From the IMG/VR virus record IMGVR_UViG_3300009183_004753, positions 1 through 58,713 of that record: DNA of 58,713 nt; one strand, given 5' to 3'. Numbering within the stretch: the stretch's first letter is position 1; the number at the start of each line of letters is the position of its first letter. The notes beneath the pieces are model-generated. The model had not been told where the DNA came from. It did not search any database and was given only the letters and a program-made list of their open reading frames with translations. The stretch comes from a virus. The translations under genes and the position numbers were made by a program. Positions 46,429-55,117 of the stretch are shown here, one piece after another.

Positions 46429-47310
46429 TTAGGTAATAAGTTGGTATCCAGTGATCTGGATGTTTGGAGTATTTCTCATGTACTCAAGTGTGGACAGATT
46501 GTCAATTCTACCCGGAATACAAAATCCAGTATGATCTAATATTCGTTGTAAACTGTATCCTAGCGTTGCTAGGTCAGGTCGATTTGCATGGTACCACTCA
46601 GTGAGCGCGGCATCCACATCATCAGGCCACGGCGCTGGCCCCCAGTGAGTACCATTGAAATTGTTGAGATGTAATTTCCAATTAAGGCTGATACGATCAA
46701 TCATTTTACAGGTTTGCAACAACATAGAATTATCATTGTGCATCATGCAAAAGAATGGTTCTTTGCCCACATACGGGTAATCTAACTGTACTTCGCCAGG
46801 TTTGATTACTCTTGCAAATTTTACAGGCTCGGGCATTTGATTGTCGGTTGGGCCATTAATAAAATAACTAATGTTAGCAAACGACCGTCCTGTAAAATTA
46901 TAATCAAGAGGTGCTTCGGTAGTTTCTAAACTGTGCAGGCAACAATGCAATTCGTCAACTAATTTTATTTGTTCGTTATCAAGTCCGGCATATTTGTTAA
47001 TTCCTGCTGTTACTTCTAGATCTTTATGCATTGAATTAAAATGCAACTGGTTAGACTCGTAATGTTCCGGCCCGGCTTGAATATTGTACATGGACCAATC
47101 TACTGTATTGGTATTACGTGCTTCTTCGATTAGTTTTATAAAATGATTAATTGTGTATTTGGTAAAGTCTGTAACGACAGGCACTGCCCGAACTGGATCT
47201 TGTTTGGTAATTTCTACATGTTGATTAAAGAACTGTTCGCCAATCGGGGTATCGTAAATATCGATATTAAAATCAACTGCTTGATTTATTTCTACATATA
47301 TTTTTGGCAT
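46429..47310 (-). CDS. unknown protein, first gene of a minus-strand pair
   Basis: 293 residues from the ATG at 47310; an in-frame TTG at 47340 is less likely. Acidic, Asn/Tyr/His-rich, with LDYPYVGKEPFFCMMHNDNSMLLQTC, an EPVKFARVIKPGEVQL stretch and a Trp-rich GTHWGPAPWPDDVD. No family recognised. On the minus strand AATAAATA lies 5 bases before the ATG. It is followed two bases later by the gene ending at 45056, forming an operon. Confidence 0.6.
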   Translation of the reverse strand: MPKIYVEINQAVDFNIDIYDTPIGEQFFNQHVEITKQDPVRAVPVVTDFTKYTINHFIKLIEEARNTNTVDWSMYNIQAGPEHYESNQLHFNSMHKDLEVTAGINKYAGLDNEQIKLVDELHCCLHSLETTEAPLDYNFTGRSFANISYFINGPTDNQMPEPVKFARVIKPGEVQLDYPYVGKEPFFCMMHNDNSMLLQTCKMIDRISLNWKLHLNNFNGTHWGPAPWPDDVDAALTEWYHANRPDLATLGYSLQRILDHTGFCIPGRIDNLSTLEYMRNTPNIQITGYQLIT

Positions 47311-47315
47311 GTAGA

Positions 47316-47323
47316 TATTTATT
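47316..47323 (-). promoter_or_regulatory. late-type octamer AATAAATA, leaderless geometry
   Basis: On the minus strand AATAAATA ends 5 bases before the ATG at 47310, with no Shine-Dalgarno. Confidence 0.4.
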
Positions 47324-47347
47324 TGGTAATCTTGAGTCAAACAATAT

Positions 47348-47376
47348 TTGACTTTGCGCTAGAACAAGTATATAAT
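47348..47376 (+). promoter_or_regulatory. sigma70-type promoter for dsbA
   Basis: -35 TTGACT (47348-47353), 17-base spacer, -10 TATAAT (47371-47376). A strong AAGGAG Shine-Dalgarno follows, 7 bases before the ATG at 47396. Confidence 0.75.
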
Positions 47377-47395
47377 AGAAAACAAGGAGCATTTT

Positions 47396-47659
47396 ATGTC
47401 ACAACCCAAACTATTCAGCGGCGATCAAAAGATCAAACTCACTCAAATTATCAACGAGGGCATGCAGGTCATGCATGAAATTGACACACTGCAAGGCGGC
47501 CTCACTGATACTGTTAAAGCCATTGCGGAAGAACTTGAAGTCAAGCCATCCACACTAAAAAAAGCAATTCGTATTGCGCACAAAGCAAGCCTGACACAAG
47601 CCAATCAAGAACATGAAGATCTTAACACTATTTTAGAAACCGTTGGCAAAACTCTATAA
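47396..47659 (+). CDS. dsbA: DsbA-like double-stranded DNA-binding protein
   Basis: 87 residues. The helical pattern FSGDQKIKLTQIINEG, LTDTVKAIAEELEVKPSTLKKAIRIAHKA with a helix-turn-helix-like turn, and a final helical tail resembles T4 DsbA, which binds DNA near late promoters and supports late transcription. It has nothing to do with the disulfide-bond enzyme of the same name. Strong promoter and Shine-Dalgarno. It is directly upstream of the DNA polymerase gene. Similarity is to fold pattern and position, so the assignment is moderate. Confidence 0.65.
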   Translation: MSQPKLFSGDQKIKLTQIINEGMQVMHEIDTLQGGLTDTVKAIAEELEVKPSTLKKAIRIAHKASLTQANQEHEDLNTILETVGKTL

Positions 47660-47662
47660 GTA

Positions 47663-47697
47663 CTGTTTTACAACAGCGAGTCGTTCCCGTAAGGAAC
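47663..47697 (+). promoter_or_regulatory. two hairpins in the polymerase leader, candidate translational operator
   Basis: CTGTT/AACAG with loop TTAC (47663-47676), then GTTCC/GGAAC with loop CGTAA (47683-47697). The second holds the AAGGAA Shine-Dalgarno of a short ORF at 47698. T4 and RB69 polymerase bind a hairpin in their own leader; this could be the counterpart. Confidence 0.4.
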
Positions 47698-47745
47698 ATG
47701 AATCACGGCTTACCGGCCATAAACGGAGACTATGAGTTATATTGA
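47698..47745 (+). CDS. putative 15-codon leader ORF overlapping DNA polymerase start
   Basis: ATG at 47698 with AAGGAA just upstream; the peptide MNHGLPAINGDYELY ends at a TGA 14 bases inside the polymerase gene, in another frame. Its NGDY codons contain the CGGAG Shine-Dalgarno of the polymerase. Translation is inferred. Confidence 0.3.
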   Translation: MNHGLPAINGDYELY

Positions 47746-50389
47746 CGCCTTATACGATCGCGAACGCGATAGAATTCACGTTGTAGAACGCCGAGACGGC
47801 GTGAGGAAATACCAAGAGTATCCTGCCAACTACATCTTTTACTTTGACGACCCACGTGGTAAGTTCCAAAGCATTTACGGCACACCTGTGAGTCGTTTCA
47901 GCACACGCAACAACAAAGAATTCCGCAAGGAAGTTCGCATGCACTCCGGCAAACAATTGTATGAGAGTGATATCAATCCCATCTTTCGTTGCCTGGAAGA
48001 AAACTACAAAGACCAAGACGCACCAGAACTCAATGTTGCATTTTTTGACATTGAAGTAGACTTTGACAAAGAGCGAGGGTTCTCGCCTGTGGATGATCCG
48101 TTCAATCCTATCACTGCAATCTCAGTCTACCTAAACTGGCTGGATCAATTGGTCACACTGGCAGTTCCGCCTCGTGGGTTAAGTTGGGAAACTGCACAAG
48201 ACCTTGTGAAGGACTTTGAAAACACCATGCTGTTTGAACGAGAAGAGGATATGATCAAAACATTCCTGGACTTGATTGAAGATGCAGATGTGCTGAGTGG
48301 GTGGAACTCAGAGGGCTACGATATTCCATACACTGTGAATCGTTGTACTCGTGTGCTGAGCAAAGACGACACTCGTAAATTCTGCCTGTGGGGACAACTG
48401 CCCAAGATGCGCATGTTCGAACGCTTTGGCAGTGAGAATCAAACTTATGATCTAGTGGGTCGTGTGCATATGGACTATATGCAACTGTATCGCAAGTACA
48501 CATATGAAGAACGGCACAGCTACAGTTTAGATGCCATTGGCGAATACGAACTAGATGAACGCAAGACACAGTTCGAAGGCACCTTGGATGCTTTGTACAA
48601 TCAACACTTTAAAAAGTTTATTGAATATAACAGACAAGATACGCTGTTGTTGCATAAACTGGATCGTAAACTACAGTTCTTAAGCCTGGCCAGCGAACTG
48701 GCACATGCCAACACAGTGCTACTACAAACCACAATGGGTGCTGTGGCAGTGACTGAGCAGGCCATTATCAATGAAGCACACGAACGTGGCATGGTGGTGC
48801 CAAATCGCAAACAACGTCTCACAGACGACGACACGCAGGCTGCAGGTGCGTATGTTGCGTATCCTAAGAAAGGCCTGCATGACTGGATTGGATCTGTTGA
48901 CATCAACAGCCTGTATCCATCGGCTATTCGTGCTATGAATATGGGACCAGAAACAGTAGTAGGACAACTGCGTCCTATCATGACTGATCACTACATCAAA
49001 GAAAAGATAGACAAGGGTGCAAGTTTTGCAGCCGCATGGGAGGGTCTGTTTGGCAGCTTGGAATACACTGCTGTGATGGAACAGCAACGTGGTACAGAGA
49101 TCACCATTGACTGGCAGGATGGCACAGAAAGCACACACAGTGCCGCAGAGATCTGGACCATTATGTTTGACAGCAACCAGCCTTGGATCATGAGTGCTAA
49201 TGGAACTATCCTTACATATGAGAAGAAGGGTATCATTCCTGGCTTGCTGGAACGCTGGTATTCGGAACGTAAAGAACTGCAGGCCAAGAAAAAAACAGCC
49301 AAAGATAAAAAAGAAGAAGCATTCTGGGACAAGCGGCAACTGGTCAAGAAGATTAACTTGAACAGCCTGTATGGTGCTATTTTGAATAGTGGCTGTAGAT
49401 TCTTTGATCATCGCATTGGACAAAGCACTACACTAACTGGTCGTGCCATTGCCCGGCATATGGATGCACACATTAATGAGTGTATCACAGGTGTGTATGA
49501 TCACACAGGTGAAGCCATTATCTATGGTGACACAGACTCCTGCTACTTCACTGCTTGGCCGGTGTTGAAGAAAGAAGTGGCAGAAGGTCGCATGCAGTGG
49601 TCAAAAGAAACTTGCATCCAACTGTATGATTCTGTTGCTGAACAGGTTAATGAGAGTTTTCCGGGGTTTATGGAACAGGCATTCCATTGTCCACGTGAAA
49701 TGGGTGCGCTGATTGCGGCCGGCCGAGAACTGGTAGCAGATCGTGGCCTGTTTATCACAAAGAAACGCTATGCTGTAAACATCATCGACTTAGAAGGCAA
49801 GAGACTGGATGTAGACGGCAAGAAGGGCAAGACCAAGGCCATGGGCTTGGATCTGAAACGATCAGACACACCTAAAGTTATTCAAGACTTTTTGTTAGAA
49901 ATTCTAAATAGTACACTGCATGGTGCCACACGTGAATCTATCATTGAACGTATTCGTGAATTCAAGTATGAGTTTATGGAACGGCCAGGTTGGGAAAAAG
50001 GTAGTCCCAAGCGTGTGAACAACTTGACCAAGTATGGCGCAGAAGAAGCCAGACTGGGCAAAGCAAATATGCCAGGCCATGTGCGAGCTGCCATGAACTG
50101 GAACAACATGCGTAAGATGAACGGTGACAACTACAGTATGCAAATTGTTGATGGTATGAAAACTATTGTGTGCAAACTTAAAAGCAATGCTCTTGGCTGG
50201 ACCAGCATTGGCTATCCCACAGATGAGCAACGACTGCCTGCATGGTTTACAGAACTGCCGTTTGATGATGGATTGATGGAGGCAACTGTTGTGGATCAAA
50301 AGATTGATAACTTGCTGGGTGTGTTGGATTGGGACTTGGCCAGTGCCACCAACACAGAGAATACATTCCAAACATTATTTGAATGGTGA
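47732..50389 (+). CDS. 43: family B DNA polymerase (gp43-like)
   Basis: 885 residues. The proofreading exonuclease is at the N terminus (Exo I FFDIEVDF near residue 108; Exo II-like SGWNSEGYDIPY near 190). Polymerase motif A is DINSLYPSAIRAMNMGPET starting at Asp390. Motif B is KINLNSLYGAILN, and motif C is YGDTDS at 598-603. This is the replicative polymerase of T4-type phages, acting with the clamp at 51409 and loader at 4866. A CGGAG Shine-Dalgarno lies 4 bases before the ATG within a leader ORF. Complete in the window. No intein or split is seen. Confidence 0.97.
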   Translation: MSYIDALYDRERDRIHVVERRDGVRKYQEYPANYIFYFDDPRGKFQSIYGTPVSRFSTRNNKEFRKEVRMHSGKQLYESDINPIFRCLEENYKDQDAPELNVAFFDIEVDFDKERGFSPVDDPFNPITAISVYLNWLDQLVTLAVPPRGLSWETAQDLVKDFENTMLFEREEDMIKTFLDLIEDADVLSGWNSEGYDIPYTVNRCTRVLSKDDTRKFCLWGQLPKMRMFERFGSENQTYDLVGRVHMDYMQLYRKYTYEERHSYSLDAIGEYELDERKTQFEGTLDALYNQHFKKFIEYNRQDTLLLHKLDRKLQFLSLASELAHANTVLLQTTMGAVAVTEQAIINEAHERGMVVPNRKQRLTDDDTQAAGAYVAYPKKGLHDWIGSVDINSLYPSAIRAMNMGPETVVGQLRPIMTDHYIKEKIDKGASFAAAWEGLFGSLEYTAVMEQQRGTEITIDWQDGTESTHSAAEIWTIMFDSNQPWIMSANGTILTYEKKGIIPGLLERWYSERKELQAKKKTAKDKKEEAFWDKRQLVKKINLNSLYGAILNSGCRFFDHRIGQSTTLTGRAIARHMDAHINECITGVYDHTGEAIIYGDTDSCYFTAWPVLKKEVAEGRMQWSKETCIQLYDSVAEQVNESFPGFMEQAFHCPREMGALIAAGRELVADRGLFITKKRYAVNIIDLEGKRLDVDGKKGKTKAMGLDLKRSDTPKVIQDFLLEILNSTLHGATRESIIERIREFKYEFMERPGWEKGSPKRVNNLTKYGAEEARLGKANMPGHVRAAMNWNNMRKMNGDNYSMQIVDGMKTIVCKLKSNALGWTSIGYPTDEQRLPAWFTELPFDDGLMEATVVDQKIDNLLGVLDWDLASATNTENTFQTLFEW

Positions 50390-50392
50390 TCT

Positions 50393-51358
50393 ATGAAACT
50401 CAGTGAATTAGTTGCGTACCGTAACCACTTGTTAGAATTTGATGTTAACAACATCCAATATACTGCACGACATAAACTAGAAGAAATAGTGTACGGTGTA
50501 CAGAATAGTGTGATACAGCCACGTGCGTTTACGCAAACTCTTAAAGAAGATCAAACTCGTGTGGTAAATGCGTTTGACCATTTTGCGTCTACCTTAAACG
50601 AATTAACAAATGAGTTAGACACCATGATCGAGACGGCTGAAAAAATACAGTACGCCGAAAGCACCAGGTTGTACACTGAAGAAATGGCACGATATGGTCG
50701 ACTTGACGAGCCTACAAATAAAAAAGTCAATCAGCACATTCTAGATCGTCGTATGCCAATGACTGCGGATGTACAACAGATGATTTCTAATCGTATCAAA
50801 AGTTATGTTGATTGGAAGTACCCAGGATTAATTATCCGTCCTGGGGTCGAAACTTTTATACATGATTTAGTAGCTTTGGATCCGCTGTACATTGTTGATC
50901 ACAGTGCAGAACTATTGCAACCTGCATTGGTTGCGTTTCCTGAAGAATACCGCCGCAGGCTACGAATGTACGAGCAAGATCCATGCTCGGCTGACGTGCT
51001 GGCCACAATGCCCAACAATCAATTTGGATTGTGCCTGGCATTTAACTTTTTTGAGTTTACTCCAATTGAAGTGCTAGAACAATACTTGAAAAATATTTTT
51101 AACAAGTTACGCCCAGGGGGCATATTAGCAATGACATTCAACGATTGCGATCGAGCACACTGTGTTGCGTTAGTTGAAAAGAATTTCTGCTTCTATACTC
51201 CGGGACAACGAGTTAAGGCAACTGCAAAATCAATTGGATATAAACAAATGTTCAGTTGGACAGACGCAGGTAATCTAACTTGGTTAGAATTACGAAAACC
51301 TGGCGAACTTGAAAGCATCCGTGGTGGACAGACTTTGGCAAAAATAGTTAACAAATAA
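50393..51358 (+). CDS. helical protein with methyltransferase-like C-terminal part
   Basis: 321 residues. N terminus MKLSELVAYRNHLLEFD, loosely like the capsid-targeting pattern (LLE). Residues 60-150 are a charged helical/coiled-coil region. From about residue 200, FGLCLAFNFFEFTPIEVLEQYLKNIFNKLRPGGILAMTFNDC looks like motifs IV-VI of a SAM methyltransferase. A clear motif I (GxGxG) is not found, so catalysis is doubtful. It lies three bases after the polymerase gene and is probably co-transcribed. Confidence 0.6.
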   Translation: MKLSELVAYRNHLLEFDVNNIQYTARHKLEEIVYGVQNSVIQPRAFTQTLKEDQTRVVNAFDHFASTLNELTNELDTMIETAEKIQYAESTRLYTEEMARYGRLDEPTNKKVNQHILDRRMPMTADVQQMISNRIKSYVDWKYPGLIIRPGVETFIHDLVALDPLYIVDHSAELLQPALVAFPEEYRRRLRMYEQDPCSADVLATMPNNQFGLCLAFNFFEFTPIEVLEQYLKNIFNKLRPGGILAMTFNDCDRAHCVALVEKNFCFYTPGQRVKATAKSIGYKQMFSWTDAGNLTWLELRKPGELESIRGGQTLAKIVNK

Positions 51359-51359
51359 C

Positions 51360-51388
51360 TTGCAAAATCTAAATAAACCATATACAAT
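51360..51388 (+). promoter_or_regulatory. sigma70-type promoter for the sliding clamp
   Basis: -35 TTGCAA (51360-51365), 17-base spacer, -10 TACAAT (51383-51388). A late-like CTAAATAA lies in the spacer (51369-51376). An ATAGGAG Shine-Dalgarno precedes the ATG at 51409. Confidence 0.6.
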
Positions 51389-51408
51389 ACACAATAGGAG
51401 AATTAAAC

Positions 51409-52131
51409 ATGAGAGATCATTTATTAGACTTGGTTGAACACACACTTGATTTGGGTGTGATCGATTTGGTAAAAATTACAGGCACAGAAGAAGACACAGT
51501 TATTTCCGGGCTGGCAGAAGATAGGTCTGTGGTAGTTGAAGGCAAGTTTGCTAACCCAGTGCCAGACTTCGTTGGCAACTTTGGTATGCCTAACTTGAGC
51601 AAACTAAAAATCTTGTTGAACTTACAAGAGTATCGTGAGGATGCCAAACTCAGTATCACACGTCGCACTACAGGCGAGCCTGACGGCATTAATTTTGAAA
51701 ACAAGCTAGGTGACTTTAAAAACAGTTATCGCTTTATGGCCAGTGAGATTGTGAATGAGAAACTTAAGACTGTTAAGTTTAAAGGAGTTAACTGGCACAT
51801 TGAATTTGAGCCAACCAATGCCAGCATCATGCGTCTAAAGATGCAGGCACAGGCCAACAGTGAAGAAACAAACTTCCAGGCAAAAACAGAAAATGGCAAT
51901 TTAATGTTTTTCTTTGGTGACCATTCAACACATGCAGGCAACTTTGTGTTCCAGCCTGGTATCACTGGTCAATTGAAACGTGCGTGGTCATGGCCCATCA
52001 AAACATTCATTTCCATCATGGATCTCACCGGTGACAAAGTTGTGAAGATCAGTGACGATGGTGCCGCAATGATTACAGTGGACTCTGGACTGGCTGTTTA
52101 CAACTATATCTTACCAGCACAGAGCAAGTAA
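51409..52131 (+). CDS. 45: sliding clamp (gp45-like)
   Basis: 240 residues, close to T4 gp45 (228). Two repeated clamp folds show: an N-terminal one with EDTVISGLAEDRSVVVEGKF, and LSKLKILLNLQEYREDAKLSI. The C-terminal one has a IVNEKLKTVKFKGVNWHIEF segment, then LKRAWSWPIKTFISIMDLTGDKVVKISDDGAAMITVDSG. It would form a trimeric ring on DNA, giving processivity and, in T4, activating late transcription. It sits downstream of polymerase with its own promoter. The stop overlaps the next start. Confidence 0.88.
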   Translation: MRDHLLDLVEHTLDLGVIDLVKITGTEEDTVISGLAEDRSVVVEGKFANPVPDFVGNFGMPNLSKLKILLNLQEYREDAKLSITRRTTGEPDGINFENKLGDFKNSYRFMASEIVNEKLKTVKFKGVNWHIEFEPTNASIMRLKMQAQANSEETNFQAKTENGNLMFFFGDHSTHAGNFVFQPGITGQLKRAWSWPIKTFISIMDLTGDKVVKISDDGAAMITVDSGLAVYNYILPAQSK

Positions 52132-52340
52132 TGGAAACTAAAAAACGCACAGTGGTCAGGATGCTGACTTATCGTCTGACTGCATGGCTATTTACAATCT
52201 TTTGGACTTATATGTTCACAGGCAACATTGCCAATGCCACAGGTTTTGCTACTGCACTACATATTCTTTTAAGTGTTGACTATTACATACATGAACGAAT
52301 CTGGCTCAAAATCAAATGGGGCAGAATTGACTCAAGATAA
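52131..52340 (+). CDS. DUF2061-like small membrane protein
   Basis: 69 residues. The start KKRTVVRMLTYRLTAWLFTIFWTYMFTG and a second hydrophobic stretch ATALHILLSVDYYIHERIWLKIKWG match the DUF2061 family of small membrane proteins of unknown function. It overlaps the clamp gene by one base (TAATG) and overlaps the following gene by 50 bases. Confidence 0.7.
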   Translation: METKKRTVVRMLTYRLTAWLFTIFWTYMFTGNIANATGFATALHILLSVDYYIHERIWLKIKWGRIDSR

Positions 52341-53895
52341 TCTCACTGCCAAGCAGAATGACTATGCTGTGTTCTTGCCTGCTATATCTGGCTTCTATGC
52401 CACGTTCATAGGCAAACAACGTGATCCAGTTAATGGACCTTATATAGAACCTGCACGTATGCCACAGGGCATGCCGGATATGGAACAGATGAATTGGCTC
52501 AACAGTCAAACAGGTCTGTTCCCATACCGGTGGAGCCTGTATTCAGGCGGCCATGCCAACTTGGACTTAAACAAACCGGACTGGTCTGAAGATATGGTTC
52601 GCAATCGTGAGCCCGGCACAGTGATCTTAGGTGACTCTGGTGGATTCCAGATTGCTAAAGGCTTGTGGGAAGGTGACTGGAAAGCCAACTCAGGTTGTGC
52701 CAAAGCACAGAAGAAACGTGATGCTGTGCTTAAATGGTTGGATGGTGTGTCTGATTACGGCATGATCTTGGATATTCCAACCTGGGTTATTCACGATAAA
52801 AAAGCCAGTGCCGCTTGTCAGATTACTACACTGCAAGAAGCAGTTGACGCTACCAAGTATAACAACGATTACTTTATGAAACACCGCAAAGGTGTTAAAA
52901 ATGGCGGTGCCAAGTTCTTAAACGTGTTGCAAGGTGCCAATCATGCTGATGCAGATCGTTGGTACGACATGATGAAAGAGTATTGTGATCCTGCAAAATA
53001 TCCCGACACACACTTCAATGGGTGGTCAATGGGCGGACAGAACATGTGCGATGTGCACCTGGTGCTACGACGATTGGTGGCACTGCGACATGATAACCTA
53101 CTACAACCAGGTGTTCATGATTGGATGCACTTCTTGGGCACAAGCAAGTTGGAATGGGCTGTGTTGCTCACCGTGATTCAAAGGGCAGTACGTAAATATG
53201 TGAATCCACAATTTACTATCAGCTTTGATTGTGCCAGCCCATTCCTTGCCACAGCCAACGGTCAAGTGTACCACGAGATTGTGTTGCCGCACAACGGCAA
53301 GTGGAGTTACAGAATGAATCCTATTGTGGATGACAAGAAGTACGCTGCCGACACACGCCCATTTAGTCAAGGCGTTGTAGCAGATGGATTGGTTGATACG
53401 TTTGAAGACAGTCCTATCAGTCGGCATTTGCAAATGAAAGATATTTGCTACTACCGACCCGGTGACCTAAATAAAATTGGCAAAGAAGGCAAGACCAGTT
53501 GGGACAGTTTCAGCTATGCATTGCTGATGGGCCATAATGTTTGGTTGCATTTGGAATCAGTGCAACGTGCCAATCGTGAGTTTGATGCTGGCAACAGGCC
53601 CAGGATGATGTGGGACACATGCGGTGACCACACTAAATTTGAGGACATTGTAGAAGCAATCTTTGCCACTGCCGATCGTGCAGAAGCAGAAGCTATCATC
53701 GAGCAGTATGATCGTTACTGGATGGATATTGTGGGCACACGTGGCTTCAAAGGTAAAAAGGCCAAAAACGCACACACTCAATTTAATAGTCTGTTCGAAA
53801 CTGTTGACACAGATACAGAAGATAGTGTACAATTAGATGAAGAGGAATTGTCTGTAGATAATTTGGATAAACTTGAACAGGAACAATCTAAATGA
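52291..53895 (+). CDS. dpdA: DpdA-like tRNA-guanine transglycosylase homologue (DNA 7-deazaguanine insertion)
   Basis: 534 residues from the ATG at 52291, preferred over an upstream in-frame GTG. The TGT-barrel signature is VILGDSGGFQIAKG with Asp115. FNGWSMGGQNM, FLGTSKLEWAVLL and FDCASPFLATANG follow. DpdA proteins exchange guanine in DNA for a 7-deazaguanine such as preQ0. This shields phage DNA from restriction. FolE, the first enzyme for the 7-deazaguanine precursor, is at 58111. Usual TGTs act on tRNA; the longer length and phage context favour DpdA. The C-terminal 40 residues are acidic. Confidence 0.75.
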   Translation: MNESGSKSNGAELTQDNLTAKQNDYAVFLPAISGFYATFIGKQRDPVNGPYIEPARMPQGMPDMEQMNWLNSQTGLFPYRWSLYSGGHANLDLNKPDWSEDMVRNREPGTVILGDSGGFQIAKGLWEGDWKANSGCAKAQKKRDAVLKWLDGVSDYGMILDIPTWVIHDKKASAACQITTLQEAVDATKYNNDYFMKHRKGVKNGGAKFLNVLQGANHADADRWYDMMKEYCDPAKYPDTHFNGWSMGGQNMCDVHLVLRRLVALRHDNLLQPGVHDWMHFLGTSKLEWAVLLTVIQRAVRKYVNPQFTISFDCASPFLATANGQVYHEIVLPHNGKWSYRMNPIVDDKKYAADTRPFSQGVVADGLVDTFEDSPISRHLQMKDICYYRPGDLNKIGKEGKTSWDSFSYALLMGHNVWLHLESVQRANREFDAGNRPRMMWDTCGDHTKFEDIVEAIFATADRAEAEAIIEQYDRYWMDIVGTRGFKGKKAKNAHTQFNSLFETVDTDTEDSVQLDEEELSVDNLDKLEQEQSK

Positions 53896-54428
53896 ATAGA
53901 GAAGGACACGAAAATGTTAAGTTTTTCACAGGTGTAGAAGTAGAACATACTCCTGCCTATGACAAGAAAACATTATTTGTAGTAGGGTTACAGCCAGTCA
54001 GTGAAATTCAAGATTGGATAGATGATTTTGCCGCCTATGAAGATGCCGCACAGCACATTGAGCACATTTACTTTGGTGCCAATCAGAGCTTTCCTAATCT
54101 AAAAGTCAATGACGGTGCTGAGTGGGCCAAGTGGGAAACTATGATTTACCACTTCCTAGATCGAGACTATGTCTGCACATTAGATGTAGATGTGTCAAGT
54201 GTCGAAGGTTTAGTCGAAGGCGGATTTTGTGAACGTCACAACTTCATTCCGATGATTTCAGTAAAATTACCCTATGTACAACTGCTAGGATACAATGCTA
54301 CAATCAAGTTAGACGATAAAGATTTTTCAGCCACCAACCCCGGTGTTTGGTGCCATAGTTTGCATACGTTACAAAATCGAAACAAATTCACTCCATGGTC
54401 TAAATACACAAAGGACAAAACAATATGA
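53892..54428 (+). CDS. conserved-type phage protein, unknown, next to dpdA
   Basis: 178 residues, coupled by ATGA to dpdA. VKFFTGVEVEHTPAYDKKTLFVVGLQPVSEIQDW, IEHIYFGANQSFPNL, and a late MISVKLPYVQLLGYNATIKLDDKDF look like a compact alpha/beta protein. No catalytic signature recognised. Position suggests a link to the modification genes. Confidence 0.65.
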   Translation: MNREGHENVKFFTGVEVEHTPAYDKKTLFVVGLQPVSEIQDWIDDFAAYEDAAQHIEHIYFGANQSFPNLKVNDGAEWAKWETMIYHFLDRDYVCTLDVDVSSVEGLVEGGFCERHNFIPMISVKLPYVQLLGYNATIKLDDKDFSATNPGVWCHSLHTLQNRNKFTPWSKYTKDKTI

Positions 54429-54883
54429 CACAACGAGAACAAGCACTAGCAGAGCAGGCTATTAGAATTATGGGTAGTGCGGAACGTAAAATTTGGGTCA
54501 CGTTCCGCAAAGAAGGGATCCACAAATATCCCGCGGCAGCAACAGACCCTTCATTAGCAACAGGAGATGAATATGATGTATCGTTTTTGGGCTATCCTCA
54601 TCGCCATATTTTTCATTTCAGGGTTTGGATTGACGTATTCCACAACGACCGAGATGTGGAATTTATACAATTCAAGCGATGGCTCGAAAAACTGTATTCT
54701 AGCAACCAAGGTGTATTGTCGCTAGATTACAAAAGTTGTGAAATGATCAGCGATGATCTGTACTTACAAATTGCCGCACGTTACCCCGACCGTGCAGTCT
54801 GGATCGAAGTGGCCGAAGATGGCGAGAACGGCGCTTTGATCAAATATGAAATTTCTCGTCCTAGTCTTAACATTAAAATTTAA
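54425..54883 (+). CDS. conserved-type phage protein, unknown
   Basis: 152 residues, ATGA-coupled to the gene before. EQAIRIMGSAERKIWVTFRKEGIHKYPAA, VSFLGYPHRHIFHFRVWIDVFHNDRDVEFIQFKRWL and SLDYKSCEMISDDLYLQIAARYP are distinctive, with several His. No family with a known function is recognised. Confidence 0.65.
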   Translation: MTQREQALAEQAIRIMGSAERKIWVTFRKEGIHKYPAAATDPSLATGDEYDVSFLGYPHRHIFHFRVWIDVFHNDRDVEFIQFKRWLEKLYSSNQGVLSLDYKSCEMISDDLYLQIAARYPDRAVWIEVAEDGENGALIKYEISRPSLNIKI

Positions 54884-54894
54884 AAGGATTTACC

Positions 54895-55116
54895 ATGGGT
54901 AAACAAGCAGTGTATTCTAACCCCAAGGCCCAGGCCGCGCAGGATGAGCTGGATCGTTTTCTAGACTTCTGCCGCGATTTTGGATATCGCTTTAACGAAG
55001 CAGACTTGTATAACTTCAAGAGTTATGCATGGCAACAATACAACAAGTTTTCACAGGGCAAGAATGCTCGTGACATGTGGGCCGAGGATGCTCGTCGTTT
55101 GAATAGACCTATCTAA
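54895..55116 (+). CDS. 73-residue helical protein, unknown
   Basis: Helical and charged: AQAAQDELDRFLDFCRDFGYRFNEADLYNFKSYAWQQYNKF. An AAAGGAT Shine-Dalgarno precedes the ATG. It lies one base before the glycosyltransferase gene. Function unknown. Confidence 0.65.
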   Translation: MGKQAVYSNPKAQAAQDELDRFLDFCRDFGYRFNEADLYNFKSYAWQQYNKFSQGKNARDMWAEDARRLNRPI

Positions 55117-55117
55117 C

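Noticed and set aside
48722-49423. Minus-strand ORF of 233 codons inside the polymerase gene
   Set aside because: Lies opposite polymerase motif A; the product looks random (Cys/His/Leu-rich) and lacks start signals.
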